DNA of 64,000 nt from Nitrospirota bacterium (GCA_021789935.1 JAJYIR010000002.1:96934-160933), one strand, 5' to 3'; shown: positions 54,532-63,877, numbered from the stretch's first letter. Numbers and translations: made by a program. Notes: generated from the sequence alone by a model not told the origin.

Positions 54532-55106
54532 CTTTTAGCCTCTAACTGCGATACGGCATCCGCAATAAGTTTTTTCTGCTCCTCCGGAGTCATTTTCTGC
54601 TCCAGCTTTTTCTCCGCGAGCTCCAGAGCCACTATGACCGCTTCCTTCCTTATGGCGTCCTTGGCCTTCTTGAGCTCGAAAGATATATATGTGTCCGCAT
54701 GCTCCGCGATCTTCTGGTTCATGCGCTCGGCTTCCTTAAGCAGGGTTTCGCGCTCCGCCTCTCCGGACTGTTTTGCCGTCCGGAGGATGGCCTCTATTTC
54801 GACATCTTTCCGGCTGAACCTCTCCTGGACTTCCTTGAGCGCGGCCTCCGCCAGTTCCCTGGCCTGGCGCGCGTCATCAAGCCCCTTTTTTATCGCCTCG
54901 GTGCGCGCCTTCAGGTAGTCCCGCGCGGGCTTCTTGAGCACCACGAAGAGGACGATAAACAGGATGGAGAAGTTGATCAGCTGCCACAGCCATCCCTTCC
55001 ACTCCGCAGTTTTGGGCCCGGCCCCGGCCGCAAAGGCCGCCCGGGAAAAAACTCCCGAAAGAAAGACAAAAACAAAAAAGTAAAAGGCCTTCAAGTTCTG
55101 TTTCAT
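54528..55106 (-). CDS. atpF: ATP synthase F0 subunit b
   Basis: This 192-residue protein has two hydrophobic N-terminal stretches: a signal-like segment (about 8-27) and the b-subunit membrane helix (LINFSILFIVLFVVLKKP, about 43-60). A long charged coiled coil follows. The leading segment suggests cleavage before insertion, as in the c subunit here. It dimerises with the b' protein. Confidence 0.9.
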   Translation of the reverse strand: MKQNLKAFYFFVFVFLSGVFSRAAFAAGAGPKTAEWKGWLWQLINFSILFIVLFVVLKKPARDYLKARTEAIKKGLDDARQARELAEAALKEVQERFSRKDVEIEAILRTAKQSGEAERETLLKEAERMNQKIAEHADTYISFELKKAKDAIRKEAVIVALELAEKKLEQKMTPEEQKKLIADAVSQLEAKS

Positions 55107-55522
55107 GCTTTTACCAGCTTCTCAACTATACCGTCGGAGAACCTTTCCACTTCGGCCCTGAGCGCCTGCCTTGCCTTTTCGGTCTCAGCGGCCAGTTCCC
55201 CTTTTATTTTTTCCGTGCGCTTGAGTGCACTCTCATGGGCCGCTGCAAGTACCTGCTTCTGCTTCTCAAGCCCTTCAGCCCTTAAGCCTTCAAAGAGCTC
55301 CTTGCCTTTTGCCCTGGCAAGCTCGAGCTCCTTTTTCATCCTGGCAATATCTTCCTCGCGCCTGGCGCTCATCTGTCTTGCGGACTCAAGGTCTCCTTCC
55401 ACCTTCTCACGCCTTTCCTTGAATATTTTTACGAATGGCCGGTAAAGGATGAGATTCAATATCCAGACCAGAAATAGAAAATTGAACATAAGGACGAAAA
55501 ACCAACGTGAAAACTGCAGCAT
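55103..55522 (-). CDS. ATP synthase F0 subunit b' (second b-type subunit)
   Basis: From the ATG at 55522 the product has 139 residues: a membrane helix (FVLMFNFLFLVWILNLILY, about 8-26) and a charged coiled coil. A GGAGG 7 nt before that ATG decides the start over the longer frame from 55543. Together with atpF it makes the heterodimeric stalk seen in photosynthetic and many anaerobic bacteria. It is first in the F'FHAGDC run. Confidence 0.9.
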   Translation of the reverse strand: MLQFSRWFFVLMFNFLFLVWILNLILYRPFVKIFKERREKVEGDLESARQMSARREEDIARMKKELELARAKGKELFEGLRAEGLEKQKQVLAAAHESALKRTEKIKGELAAETEKARQALRAEVERFSDGIVEKLVKA

Positions 55523-55561
55523 CGATGCCTCCTCGGAATTCAAAAAGCGAAAAGTATATGG

Positions 55562-55591
55562 ATACTATCAAATGCGAAAAAACCTTGTCAA
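55562..55591 (-). promoter_or_regulatory. Sigma-70 promoter of the atpF'FHAGDC operon
   Basis: On the minus strand a perfect TTGACA (55591-55586), an 18-bp spacer and TAGTAT (55567-55562) are present. The start near 55555 gives a leader of about 33 nt that includes the GGAGG. Confidence 0.7.
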
Positions 55592-55701
55592 GGCACATAT
55601 AAATGAATAAAAATTATAAATAGCCATTTGATAAAAAACCCGCTCATGAGGGGCGCACGAACGGGAAAAAAGGAAACCGCCTCCCTAAGGAGAACCCTTG
55701 A

Positions 55702-56955
55702 ATGTTTGAGAAAAAGCTGGATGCTCTGCGCCGGAACGGTCTTCTGCGGGAGATAACGGACAGGGCGGGGCGCCAGGGACCATCGATTTTTGTAAATGGG
55801 GAAAACCTGTTGAACTTCTCCTCAAATGATTATCTCGGGCTGGCGGCAAACGGCAAGCTCATAGAGGCGGCAGCCGCGGCCGCACGGCGTTACGGGGCGG
55901 GAGCAGGGGCCGCCAGGCTGCTTTCAGGGGGCACCCTCCTGCACCATGAGCTGGAAAGGCAGGCGGCCTCTTTCACGGGGTACGAGGCCGCCGTTCTTTT
56001 TAATTCCGGCTATCACGCCAACACGGGCGCCATCCCCGCTCTTGCCGGCCCGGAATGCACGATATTCAGCGATGAGCTGAACCACGCGAGCATAATAGAC
56101 GGCTGCCGGTTGAGCAAGGCAAAGACCGTCATTTTCCGCCACGCCGACACGGGGCACCTGGAGGAGCTCCTCCTGGCGGAAAGACCAAAAAGCGAAAGAG
56201 CCTTCATCATAACCGAGTCTGTCTTCAGCATGGACGGAGACATTGCGCCGCTTGACGGCATATTCAATCTTGCCGCGCGCCACGGGGCGGACCTTTACGT
56301 GGACGACGCCCATGCGGTGGGGGTTTTGGGCGGAGGCAGAGGGAGCCTGGCGCATTTCGGCCTGGCGGCGGGGAATGACAAAAAAAACAATAGCGGGCCC
56401 TCAATCGTGCAGATGTGCACCTTCTCGAAGGCCCTTGGCTCTTACGGCGCGTTCGTCGCGGCAGGAAGAGAGGTCATAGAGTGGCTAAAAAACACGGCGC
56501 GCACATTCATATTCTCCACCGCCCTGCCGCCCTCCGCGGCAGGGGCATCGCTTGCGGCCATGGGCATCCTGGGCTCCGCAGAAGGGAGTTCCCTGGTCGG
56601 AAAACTCCACGCAAACAGGCAGGCCCTCCAGGAGGGGCTTGCCAAAGCGGGCTTCGAAGGGTTTTTTCCGCAGGAGCGGGACTGCTCGCCGGACAGCGTC
56701 CGGTCCCCTATCGTCCCGGTCCTTTTAAACGGGGTGGAGGAGGCGATGCTTGCCTCCAGGAGACTTTTTGATGCGGGTTTTTACGTCCCCGCCATAAGGC
56801 CCCCCACGGTGAAAAGCCCCCGGCTCAGGCTCCAGGTGACCGCGGCCCACAGCAAAAGCGACATGGATTCACTGATTGCCACCCTGCAGTCGATGCAGCC
56901 CCTCTCTTCAAAAAAGAGGGTCCCTGTCAAAGGCGGGGGGGGGAATGCAAAATAA
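55702..56955 (+). CDS. bioF: 8-amino-7-oxononanoate synthase
   Basis: This 417-residue PLP enzyme of the alpha-oxoamine synthase family has FSSNDYLGLA (about 34-43), GAGAARLLSGG (about 66-76), VDDAHAVGVLG (about 200-210) and the PLP Lys in CTFSKALGSYG (about 239-249). BioF condenses pimeloyl-ACP or CoA with alanine in biotin synthesis. A relative such as 2-amino-3-ketobutyrate ligase cannot be excluded without biotin genes nearby, and none are in the window. AAGGAG lies about 10 nt before the ATG. Confidence 0.88.
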   Translation: MFEKKLDALRRNGLLREITDRAGRQGPSIFVNGENLLNFSSNDYLGLAANGKLIEAAAAAARRYGAGAGAARLLSGGTLLHHELERQAASFTGYEAAVLFNSGYHANTGAIPALAGPECTIFSDELNHASIIDGCRLSKAKTVIFRHADTGHLEELLLAERPKSERAFIITESVFSMDGDIAPLDGIFNLAARHGADLYVDDAHAVGVLGGGRGSLAHFGLAAGNDKKNNSGPSIVQMCTFSKALGSYGAFVAAGREVIEWLKNTARTFIFSTALPPSAAGASLAAMGILGSAEGSSLVGKLHANRQALQEGLAKAGFEGFFPQERDCSPDSVRSPIVPVLLNGVEEAMLASRRLFDAGFYVPAIRPPTVKSPRLRLQVTAAHSKSDMDSLIATLQSMQPLSSKKRVPVKGGGGNAK

Positions 56956-56984
56956 AATCACCGCTGCCAAACCGTCAAAAATTC

Positions 56985-56990
56985 TATAAT
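56985..56990 (+). promoter_or_regulatory. -10 element of rel, leaderless type
   Basis: A perfect TATAAT ends 7 nt before the rel ATG at 56998 and no Shine-Dalgarno is present. The -35 is weak (CTGCCA at 56964-56969, spacer 15). Confidence 0.5.
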
Positions 56991-56997
56991 ATTATTA

Positions 56998-59151
56998 ATG
57001 GCAGTGATCCAGGAAAAAGAAGTCAAAGGCATAGAGGACCTTTTAGAGAAGGTCCGGTCGTATAATCCCGGGGCGGACCTGGAGTTCATACGGAAGGCCT
57101 ATTTTTTTTCCTTTGAGGCCCATGGAGAGCAGAAGCGCCATGAGGGCTCGCCTTTCATAATACACCCGCTTGCCGTTGCCTCCATCCTTGCGGACATGAA
57201 GATGGACACCGTGAGCATCGCCGCGGGGCTTCTGCACGACACCCTGGAAGACACTCCTATCATAAAGGAAGACATACAGAAAAGGTTCGGGTATGAGCTT
57301 GCCTTCCTGGTGGACTCTGTGACGAAGCTGGGCAAGATACAGTTTCAGTCCAAGGAGGAGGCCCAGGCCGAGAACTTCAGAAGGATGATCCTTTCGATGG
57401 CCGAGGACATCCGGGTGATAATGATAAAATTCGCCGACAGGCTCCACAATATGCGCACCCTCCAGTACCTGCCCCGCACCAAGCGCATGCGCATTGCGCA
57501 GGAGACGCTTGAGATCTATGCCCCGCTGGCAAACCGCCTTGGTATCGGATGGCTCAGGGTGGACCTCGAGGACCTATCTTTCAAATACCTGCTGCCGGGC
57601 CTCTATGAAGACCTGGTGAAGAAGGTCGCCTCGCGCCAGGAGGAGCAGGAGGGCTATATAGCAAACCTGATAGCGATGGTCAGCAAGAGGCTTTCGGAAG
57701 AAGGCATCCCCTCCCAGGTGAAAGGAAGGGTAAAGCACTACTATGGCATCTACCAGAAGATGCAGAGACAGAAGGTGACCTTTGACCAGATATACGATGT
57801 CTTGGGCCTGAGGATAATCGCCCGCACAAAGGCGGACTGCTATGCCATCCTCGGCCTTGTGCACTCCATGTGGAAACCGATAGCCGGCAAATTCAAGGAT
57901 TATATAGGCGTGCCCAAATCCAACATGTACCAGTCCCTCCACACGTCCGTCATAGGGCCCGAAGGCAAGCGGGTAGAATTCCAGATACGGACCGAGGACA
58001 TGAACAGAGTGGCCGAGGAAGGCATCGCGGCGCACTGGAGGTACAAGGAAAAAGGGCACATTAATCCCAAGGACGACAGGTATATCGCCTGGCTCAGGAA
58101 TTTCATCCAGGAGCTCCAGGGCGTCCGGCAGACTCCCAAGGAGTTTATGGACGCGGTCAAATCTGAGGTGGTCCCGGACACCATATACGTGTTTACCCCG
58201 AACGGGGACATAAAAGAGCTGCCCCTTGGCGCCACTCCCGTTGATTTCGCATACAGCATACACACCGAGGTGGGCCACAGATGCACAGGGGCGAAGGTAA
58301 ACGGCAGGATGGCCCCGCTTAAATACCAGCTCAACAACGGTGACACGGTGGAAATCCTCACCCAGCAAAACCATGTGCCCTCCCGGGACTGGCTTGGCTT
58401 TGTTGTGACCGAACGGGCGAAGTCCAGGGTAAAGCAATGGATAAAGACCGAGGAGAGAAAAGAGTCCCTCGAACTGGGCACAAAGCTCCTCGATACGGAG
58501 ATGCGCAAAAGGGGCGTCCATCTCCCCTCGTTCAAAGGGGGGCAGATGGCGGAAGCGGCCCAGGCCCTCGGCTTCCAGGCAGTGGATGATATGCTCGTTG
58601 CCGTGGGCTACGGGAAGCTTCCCGTAGGGCAGGCCGCAAACAGGATCGCGCCTGACAGCGCGCCGCATGAGCAGGCCGCGGCCAAGCCGGAAAAGCAGCT
58701 CAAGGAGCTGGAGGAAAAAGGGATAACCATAACCGGCATGAGCAACATCCTCTATCACGTCTCCAAATGCTGCTACCCGATCCCGGGGGACAACCTTGTC
58801 GGGTTCATCACCAGGGGCAAGGGCGTAAGTATACACAGGCGCAGCTGCCCCAATCTCCCCACGCTTGCGGCGGACGAGGAAAGGCTCATCTCAGTCCAGT
58901 GGAAATCGAGCGAAGGGGCCATGAACTATGCCCGCATCGTGGTGGACACCATAGACAAGCCGGGCATCGTGGCCAACCTTTCCGCGTCAATCTCTTCCCT
59001 GGACATAAATATCCATCATATGGAGGCCGTCACAAATCAGCTGCTGAAGGCGAGGATATCCTTTTTGCTGGAGGTCAGGGACAGGGCACAGCTGAACGCC
59101 GTCACTCAAAAACTCATGCAGCTTAACGGCGTCACCAACGTGAGAAGGTAA
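56998..59151 (+). CDS. rel: Bifunctional (p)ppGpp synthetase/hydrolase Rel
   Basis: This 717-residue Rel/SpoT protein has an HD hydrolase domain (about 25-180, with FIIHPLAVA and LLHDTLEDT intact), a synthetase domain (about 230-345, YDVLGLRII and KDYIGVPKSNMYQSLHTSV), TGS (about 390-450, VFTPNGDIKELPLGATPVDFA), a zinc-finger/CC region (CCYPIPGDN) and a C-terminal ACT domain. Both active centres look intact, so it should make and break the alarmone. It is transcribed between the two ATP-synthase parts. Confidence 0.96.
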   Translation: MAVIQEKEVKGIEDLLEKVRSYNPGADLEFIRKAYFFSFEAHGEQKRHEGSPFIIHPLAVASILADMKMDTVSIAAGLLHDTLEDTPIIKEDIQKRFGYELAFLVDSVTKLGKIQFQSKEEAQAENFRRMILSMAEDIRVIMIKFADRLHNMRTLQYLPRTKRMRIAQETLEIYAPLANRLGIGWLRVDLEDLSFKYLLPGLYEDLVKKVASRQEEQEGYIANLIAMVSKRLSEEGIPSQVKGRVKHYYGIYQKMQRQKVTFDQIYDVLGLRIIARTKADCYAILGLVHSMWKPIAGKFKDYIGVPKSNMYQSLHTSVIGPEGKRVEFQIRTEDMNRVAEEGIAAHWRYKEKGHINPKDDRYIAWLRNFIQELQGVRQTPKEFMDAVKSEVVPDTIYVFTPNGDIKELPLGATPVDFAYSIHTEVGHRCTGAKVNGRMAPLKYQLNNGDTVEILTQQNHVPSRDWLGFVVTERAKSRVKQWIKTEERKESLELGTKLLDTEMRKRGVHLPSFKGGQMAEAAQALGFQAVDDMLVAVGYGKLPVGQAANRIAPDSAPHEQAAAKPEKQLKELEEKGITITGMSNILYHVSKCCYPIPGDNLVGFITRGKGVSIHRRSCPNLPTLAADEERLISVQWKSSEGAMNYARIVVDTIDKPGIVANLSASISSLDINIHHMEAVTNQLLKARISFLLEVRDRAQLNAVTQKLMQLNGVTNVRR

Positions 59152-59283
59152 ACTGCTTTTTATCCCTTCCCCTCAGTCGCCGGACTGCACCCGGCAACGC
59201 CTGAAGCGAAGGGGCAAATACCGGAAGATTCCTTTTATTTCATCCTCTCCGCTGACCATTTGTATTACTTATGAGCCTATTCA

Positions 59284-59312
59284 TTGACAATATTTTTTAC
59301 CGCAAGTAACAT
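59284..59312 (+). promoter_or_regulatory. Sigma-70 promoter of atpB-atpE
   Basis: A perfect TTGACA (59284-59289), a 17-bp spacer and TAACAT (59307-59312) are present. A GAAGGAGG (59331-59338) lies between it and the atpB ATG at 59354, somewhat far (15 nt) from the start codon. Confidence 0.65.
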
Positions 59313-59353
59313 AAAGCGAATTTCTCCGGAGAAGGAGGCTTTGAAGCATTCCG

Positions 59354-60037
59354 ATGCATGAAGCAACTTTTTTTGACCTGATCGTAAGCCCTAATGTTTT
59401 GCCGCATTACGTGTCTTTTGCGTTTCTGGCTTCCGCTATCCTTATAGTGACTGCCATAGTGATAAGGGTTTCCATGTCGCTTGTGCCGCAGGGTATCCAG
59501 AACTTTGTTGAGGCGGTCGCGGAGGCGATGTACAAGCTCTCCGAGGAGAACATAGGACATGAATATGGAGAGTTTTTCTTTCCCCTCATATGCACGCTCT
59601 TCATGTACATACTCTTATGCAATTTCTTCGGACTGATTCCGGGGTTCGACTCGCCGACCGCAAACATAAATGTGACAGCCTCCCTGGCGGTGCCCGTCTT
59701 CCTGATCTATCAGATATGGGGCTTCAAGGTGCACGGCCTCCGATACATAAGGCATTTTCTCGGGCCGATACAGTCCATTTATGCGCTGCCCCTCATGGGG
59801 TTCATGTTCCTCACGGAAATCATAAGCCATCTGGCCAGGCCTCTGACCCTTGCGGTGAGGCTTTTCGGCAATATGTTCGCAAAACACCTTATGCTTCTGG
59901 TGCTTGCCCTACTGCTGCCGCTGTTCGTCCCTGACCTGATACTTTTCCTTGGCTTTGGCATATCTCTAGTTCAGGCATTTGTGTTTACGCTCTTAGCGGC
60001 AGTCTATATCGCTGGCGCCGTCCAAGAAGCACATTAG
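59354..60037 (+). CDS. atpB: ATP synthase F0 subunit a
   Basis: This 227-residue membrane channel subunit has five or more membrane segments, with the essential Arg in SHLARPLTLAVRLFGNM (second Arg; about 158-174) and the family block FFGLIPGFDSPTANI. It couples ion flow to c-ring rotation. It is 204 nt downstream of rel and heads atpB-atpE. Confidence 0.95.
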   Translation: MHEATFFDLIVSPNVLPHYVSFAFLASAILIVTAIVIRVSMSLVPQGIQNFVEAVAEAMYKLSEENIGHEYGEFFFPLICTLFMYILLCNFFGLIPGFDSPTANINVTASLAVPVFLIYQIWGFKVHGLRYIRHFLGPIQSIYALPLMGFMFLTEIISHLARPLTLAVRLFGNMFAKHLMLLVLALLLPLFVPDLILFLGFGISLVQAFVFTLLAAVYIAGAVQEAH

Positions 60038-60063
60038 CAATCTTTGCAGAAAGGAGGAAATTC

Positions 60064-60417
60064 GTGAAAAAACTTTTTGCCGCACTCTTTCTCGCGGGTG
60101 TAATGCTTCTTCTGCTTGCCCCGTTAGCCTTTGGAGCCACTGCAGCGGCCGCGCCCAGCAATTCCGGCGACAAGCTACACTATTACGCCATGGCAGTCCT
60201 GGGTGCCGAGGTAGGCATAGGTCTCGCCGCACTGGGTACCGGTATCGGCCAGGGTCATGCGGTGGGTGGCGCATGCCAGGGCGTGGCCAGGAACCCCGGC
60301 GTTCAGGGCAAGATCCTTACGACTCTCATCATCGGCTTGGCCATGATAGAATCGCTGGCGATTTACGCCCTTGTCATTGTTCTTATCGTCTTTTACGCCA
60401 ACCCGTTCAAGGTGTAA
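60064..60417 (+). CDS. atpE: ATP synthase F0 subunit c with N-terminal signal peptide
   Basis: This 117-residue protein starts at a GTG (AAAGGAGG upstream). A signal-like segment (1-25, LLLLAPLAFGA) precedes the two-helix c hairpin. The ion-binding Glu96 lies in AMIESLAIY, with Gln63 (GIGQGHA), Ser97 and Tyr101 also present. These match part of the Na+-binding set of Ilyobacter-type c subunits, though the equivalent of its Thr67 is Leu98, so the coupling ion is uncertain. It is the last gene before a strong terminator. Confidence 0.95.
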   Translation: MKKLFAALFLAGVMLLLLAPLAFGATAAAAPSNSGDKLHYYAMAVLGAEVGIGLAALGTGIGQGHAVGGACQGVARNPGVQGKILTTLIIGLAMIESLAIYALVIVLIVFYANPFKV

Positions 60418-60440
60418 AGGAAAAAACTTTTTTCGCTGGG

Positions 60441-60476
60441 AAAAAGGGACCCTTTCAGGGTCCCTTTTTATTTTTA
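60441..60476 (+). terminator. Strong terminator after atpE
   Basis: AAAAAGGGACC (60441-60451) and GGTCCCTTTTT (60459-60469) form a perfect 11-bp stem with a 7-nt loop, followed by ATTTTTAT. The stop codon of the convergent GT39 gene lies in the loop, so both transcripts share it. Confidence 0.88.
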
Positions 60477-62035
60477 TCTGAAGAGGAAAGAAAACCCTTG
60501 TCCTCCGGCGAGACAATAAGCACATCCAGCGTATAGGGGGGCAGAATGCTTGAATGCAGATACGGAGATGAAACCGCTTCTCTTATCACACCCGGGAAAA
60601 GCGCCTGAAGCTGAAGGGGCGCGTAATCCTCCGTGGTGGAGATAAAAATCCCCCCGTCCTCAAGTATTTCCGGATGCAGGGAAGCCTCCCTTAAAGGGAG
60701 GTATATCGTGCCCGGCATGACGGCAAGGATATTGGCCGCGACATAGGAATCTTTGGACGGAGCGATCACCGGAAGCCCACGCAGGCTTTCTATCCCCGCC
60801 TTTCTGGCCCCCGCCTCCAACTGCCTGGACAGCGCGGCATATGGAATGTGTATGCGCTCCGGCCTTCCGGTTTCGTCCGGAAAGAAACCGGCAACTGCCC
60901 TTACGGCAAAAACAACGGCCGCTATCGTCAGGCATAAATATCCCAGGGACGTACTCCGGGCCCGGGGGACTTGCCCCTTGAGCAGGGAAAAACCGGCCAG
61001 GGGCAGCGTGAAATAGACAGGAGCCAGCCAGCGGTTCTGGAAATGCGCGGGATCAAAAACGAGTATGCCCAAAAAGGGGACCGCAAGCCCATATAGCGCA
61101 AGAGCGGGGAATATTCCTTTCGGAGAGAGGCTTAAAGCCCCGGCCCCGTCTTTTTCTCCTGGGGGATTCCCGCCTTTTGCCCCGAATAGATTGCGGAAAG
61201 ATACATACCTGCCCATGAAGACCGCAAACACTGTCAGAAACAGGATAACCTCTATGTAGGCGGCAAACACAAAATGCAGGAAAGAGCGCGTCTTCGGTTT
61301 CCCGAGGCGGGACAAATGATAGGCGTATCGCAAGGACGGGAAACCGTCGTGCGCAAGCCATATGAAATGCGGGAGGACCACGCCCGTAAAACACAGCAGG
61401 GAAAGTAAGATTTTTTTGTTGAACATGACGCGCCTGCCCTGTGCGGCGGTTATGCCGAACAGAAACAGCGCCAGGAGAAAGAAGACGAAATTATATTTTG
61501 AAAGCATCCCCAGACCGCAGGATGAGCCGAAAAGCAGATAATCCGGCCCGGAGCCGTACAGCAGCAGCCGCAGGAAAAACAGGCATGATATGCCCGTCAT
61601 CGCCGCCACCAGCACGGTGTTGCTCAAGTCCCGGTTGGCCTCATAGAAAAATATAGGGAAAAGAAGAAGGCAGCCTGTAACCATCAGGGATTCCCGCGGC
61701 CCCTGGAAATGGCGGGCCAGCAGATAAAAGGAAACATAAAAAACAAACAGCAGGCTGTATTTTATCAGCACGAGCATTACCAGGCCCCTGCCTGAAAACA
61801 AGGAGACCAGCCAGACGATCCAGGTGTAAAGAGGTGCCTGGTGTGCGTATCCCAGGTGGAAAGAGGCGCCGTTTAAGAATTGTTCCGACTCATCCAGCTC
61901 CATCGCGGGGGAGACAAGCAATCTCAAAACGGCATAGGAGACGCAATATATTAAAATGATGAAGACGGGCGCCAAATCGCCCTTTTTCAACTCCGGGGGC
62001 CTCAACCCGCCAGGAAGACCAAATTCCACACCCAT
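60455..62035 (-). CDS. GT39/ArnT-like membrane glycosyltransferase
   Basis: This 526-residue GT-C enzyme has about ten membrane segments. The catalytic-type acidic motif is in MELDESEQFLNG (about 45-56), and the N-terminal PMT-like fold is clear (FYEANRDLSNT, SKYNFVFFLLALFLF). Such enzymes transfer a sugar from a polyprenyl carrier to lipid A, protein or another acceptor in the periplasm. A small periplasmic domain lies at the C-terminus (about 380-520). The acceptor is unknown. Confidence 0.8.
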   Translation of the reverse strand: MGVEFGLPGGLRPPELKKGDLAPVFIILIYCVSYAVLRLLVSPAMELDESEQFLNGASFHLGYAHQAPLYTWIVWLVSLFSGRGLVMLVLIKYSLLFVFYVSFYLLARHFQGPRESLMVTGCLLLFPIFFYEANRDLSNTVLVAAMTGISCLFFLRLLLYGSGPDYLLFGSSCGLGMLSKYNFVFFLLALFLFGITAAQGRRVMFNKKILLSLLCFTGVVLPHFIWLAHDGFPSLRYAYHLSRLGKPKTRSFLHFVFAAYIEVILFLTVFAVFMGRYVSFRNLFGAKGGNPPGEKDGAGALSLSPKGIFPALALYGLAVPFLGILVFDPAHFQNRWLAPVYFTLPLAGFSLLKGQVPRARSTSLGYLCLTIAAVVFAVRAVAGFFPDETGRPERIHIPYAALSRQLEAGARKAGIESLRGLPVIAPSKDSYVAANILAVMPGTIYLPLREASLHPEILEDGGIFISTTEDYAPLQLQALFPGVIREAVSSPYLHSSILPPYTLDVLIVSPEDKGFLSSSDKNKKGP

Positions 62036-62305
62036 TTTCCCCGGTTACCGCCTTTGGCAAAAATGCCCGTTGTAATCGCCTTTACAAAGATCCGCGCCGC
62101 CTTCAGCACAGATACCCGGTTTTTACCGGCTTCAAAAGAAAAATGCCGGATCGGCATCTTTGAAGAAATGAATGTCTTTATTTTACTTCTTACCGGGGAA
62201 ATCCGCCATCAAAAGGCCCCTTTTTCCCGTTTTTTTGCGCCGCCATGAAACCGCCCGGGACCCTTCGGAAAAAATGCCGGGCAGGTTAATATGTTATTAT
62301 TATCC
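62036..62305. other. Intergenic stretch between GT39 and hypothetical gene
   Basis: About 270 nt with no supported gene. TATTAT-like hexamers at about 62294-62303 precede the next ATG closely, in line with the leaderless starts seen elsewhere. Confidence 0.3.
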
Positions 62306-62656
62306 ATGGCCGATACATGGTATGACGAACTTCCGGAATCCGAAGAAGACCGAATGTACACCGAGTCGGTAAAACGTATTCAAAATGGTGTGCAGCAGGG
62401 GATGACCTTCGAGAAGGCGTCGGGGCTTATCGAGGCCGTGGATGAAGCGCAAAAGGCGGAAATTCTAAACGACGCGCTGAAGGTGCTGATAGCGCAGTTC
62501 CATTTCAGCGAAGGCGTGCCTCTTGACAACCTGGCCAAAAAACTGGGTCTTCCGCTTGCGCGGCTGGAGCAGGCGAAAAAAGCCATGCTGGAGGAAGTGG
62601 AGCAGGCCGCCATTGAACGCTACAAAGAAGAGACGGGAAGAGACGGCAACGCATAG
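62306..62656 (+). CDS. Hypothetical acidic helical protein
   Basis: From the ATG at 62306 this is a 116-residue protein with no signal or membrane segment. It is rich in Glu, Ala and Lys and mostly helical (EKASGLIEAVDEAQKAEI, LDNLAKKLGLPLARLEQA). The latter half could form a helix-turn-helix-like unit. I do not recognise a named family. The gene after it lies 77 nt downstream. Confidence 0.55.
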   Translation: MADTWYDELPESEEDRMYTESVKRIQNGVQQGMTFEKASGLIEAVDEAQKAEILNDALKVLIAQFHFSEGVPLDNLAKKLGLPLARLEQAKKAMLEEVEQAAIERYKEETGRDGNA

Positions 62657-62733
62657 AGGCCCCGGCGAATAAAAGACACAATCCGTAAAAATACTATTAT
62701 GAATCTAATGGAAGCTCCTCCGCTGGAAAGATC

Positions 62734-63105
62734 ATGGAAGACATAAGCATATCGAGGATAGGGAAAAACAAGACATTCAGGGGAAACCTGCGGTTAGATG
62801 TGACACCTGAGCTTCTCTTCAAACCCCGGTTCGTAAACTCCGGAGAAAACGAAGAACTCGTCAAAGAGACCCAGGGGTTTTCCTTTTATGTGGAATACAT
62901 GGAAGGCATGCCAGCGCCGGCCCTAATGCTGATGAAGACCTTTTGTTTCAGGTCAAAAAGCGTGGCCCAGATAACCGGTGTGCCGGAAGAGCTCCTTTGG
63001 GGTGCCGTCCGTGAAAGCGGGGTCAAGGACATAATGGGTATGTATCCGCTAAACAGGCCGCTTGAAGAATGGATAAAAAACCAGGTAGAGACGCACTCGA
63101 AGTAA
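62734..63105 (+). CDS. Hypothetical protein, unrecognised
   Basis: This 123-residue soluble protein has a mixed alpha/beta composition and three Trp near its end (ELLWGAVRES, LEEWIKNQ). It has no signal peptide or membrane segment. SVAQITGVPEELLW may be a helix-turn-helix-type unit. No family is recognised. Its 3' end overlaps the reading-frame tail of the convergent fic remnant. Confidence 0.5.
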   Translation: MEDISISRIGKNKTFRGNLRLDVTPELLFKPRFVNSGENEELVKETQGFSFYVEYMEGMPAPALMLMKTFCFRSKSVAQITGVPEELLWGAVRESGVKDIMGMYPLNRPLEEWIKNQVETHSK

Positions 63106-63764
63106 GGCTTACAGAAAAGATACATCTCCGCCGCATCTGGATACCAGTCCCCCATGACCGCACGTTACCGGTCGCCCGCACAGTAAAAAAATAAAACCTT
63201 TCGCCGCGCTTTCCTATTGCCTGAAAATAACGTTTTGCACCCGCTCCAATATCTTCTAAAGCGGCCAACGTTCCCAAAGCCAGCATTCGAGCAACACGAC
63301 CATTCCCTTCTTTAAATGGATGGATCATCACCAGTTCCGTATATATAACAGCCAAGGCATGAGCAATTTCATCAACTGATTGAAAATGGCAGGGGGTATA
63401 TTCTCTTGAAGGTCCTTTTTCAAACTCCACCATCAATTTGGGAATCTGCGCGGGAAAGGCGAATGAGAAATCTTTCTTGCTTATCTTAACCTGGCGGTAT
63501 GCGCCATTCGTAAATATCCCCGAGCCATATTTTATGTATCTTTTTGATATCAGCGATCATGAATCGGTGGCCGACATCGAAAAGTTCCGTTAACTCCTCC
63601 ATTGCCTGCAATTGTTCTTCTTTCTCTCGTCTATTCATCTCGGCAACGCCTTTAATACCCAATTTATTTCTTGGCACGCGATTACCTGAGCCGGATTCAA
63701 ATTGGTTCTCAATGAGATGAGCCGTGGAATAACGGCCTAAGTTTTTCATATAATTTGATGCCAC
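63023..63764 (-). pseudogene. fic: Fic/DOC-family AMP-transferase gene, frameshifted
   Basis: The N-terminal frame (from 63749 or a GTG at 63764) ends at IHKIWLGDIYEW, the usual lead-in to the Fic core, then reads IPPG and stops. The second frame resumes as AYRQVKISKKDFSF just after that Trp and reaches the intact catalytic motif HPFKEGNGRVAR. The expected W-A-G-x-Y-R has lost about 5 nt. Fic proteins AMPylate targets. Homology fades before the last part of the frame, so the 63023 end is only the reading-frame end. Confidence 0.75.
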
Positions 63765-63877
63765 TGATTCAAGTGCGAAGCCCTAACATCCGCATGACGG
63801 AAAATGATTTCTATATCTCTCCGTAATGTGCTGACTTTTCCGCTGTCTTTCTTTGTTTTTGAAAAAATAACAAGTAC
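63746..63877 (-). pseudogene. Short frame overlapping the fic start, possible partner remnant
   Basis: A 43-codon open frame ends with a TGA that overlaps the fic ATG at 63749 (ATGA). It reads TLRRDIEIIFRHADVRASHL in part. No start codon is evident, so it may be the broken 3' end of an upstream antitoxin-like gene. The ATGA coupling is the only real support. Confidence 0.3.

Noticed and set aside
57574..58836. Long minus-strand open frame opposite rel (420 codons)
   Set aside because: It is a shadow of the rel coding frame with no recognisable domain.
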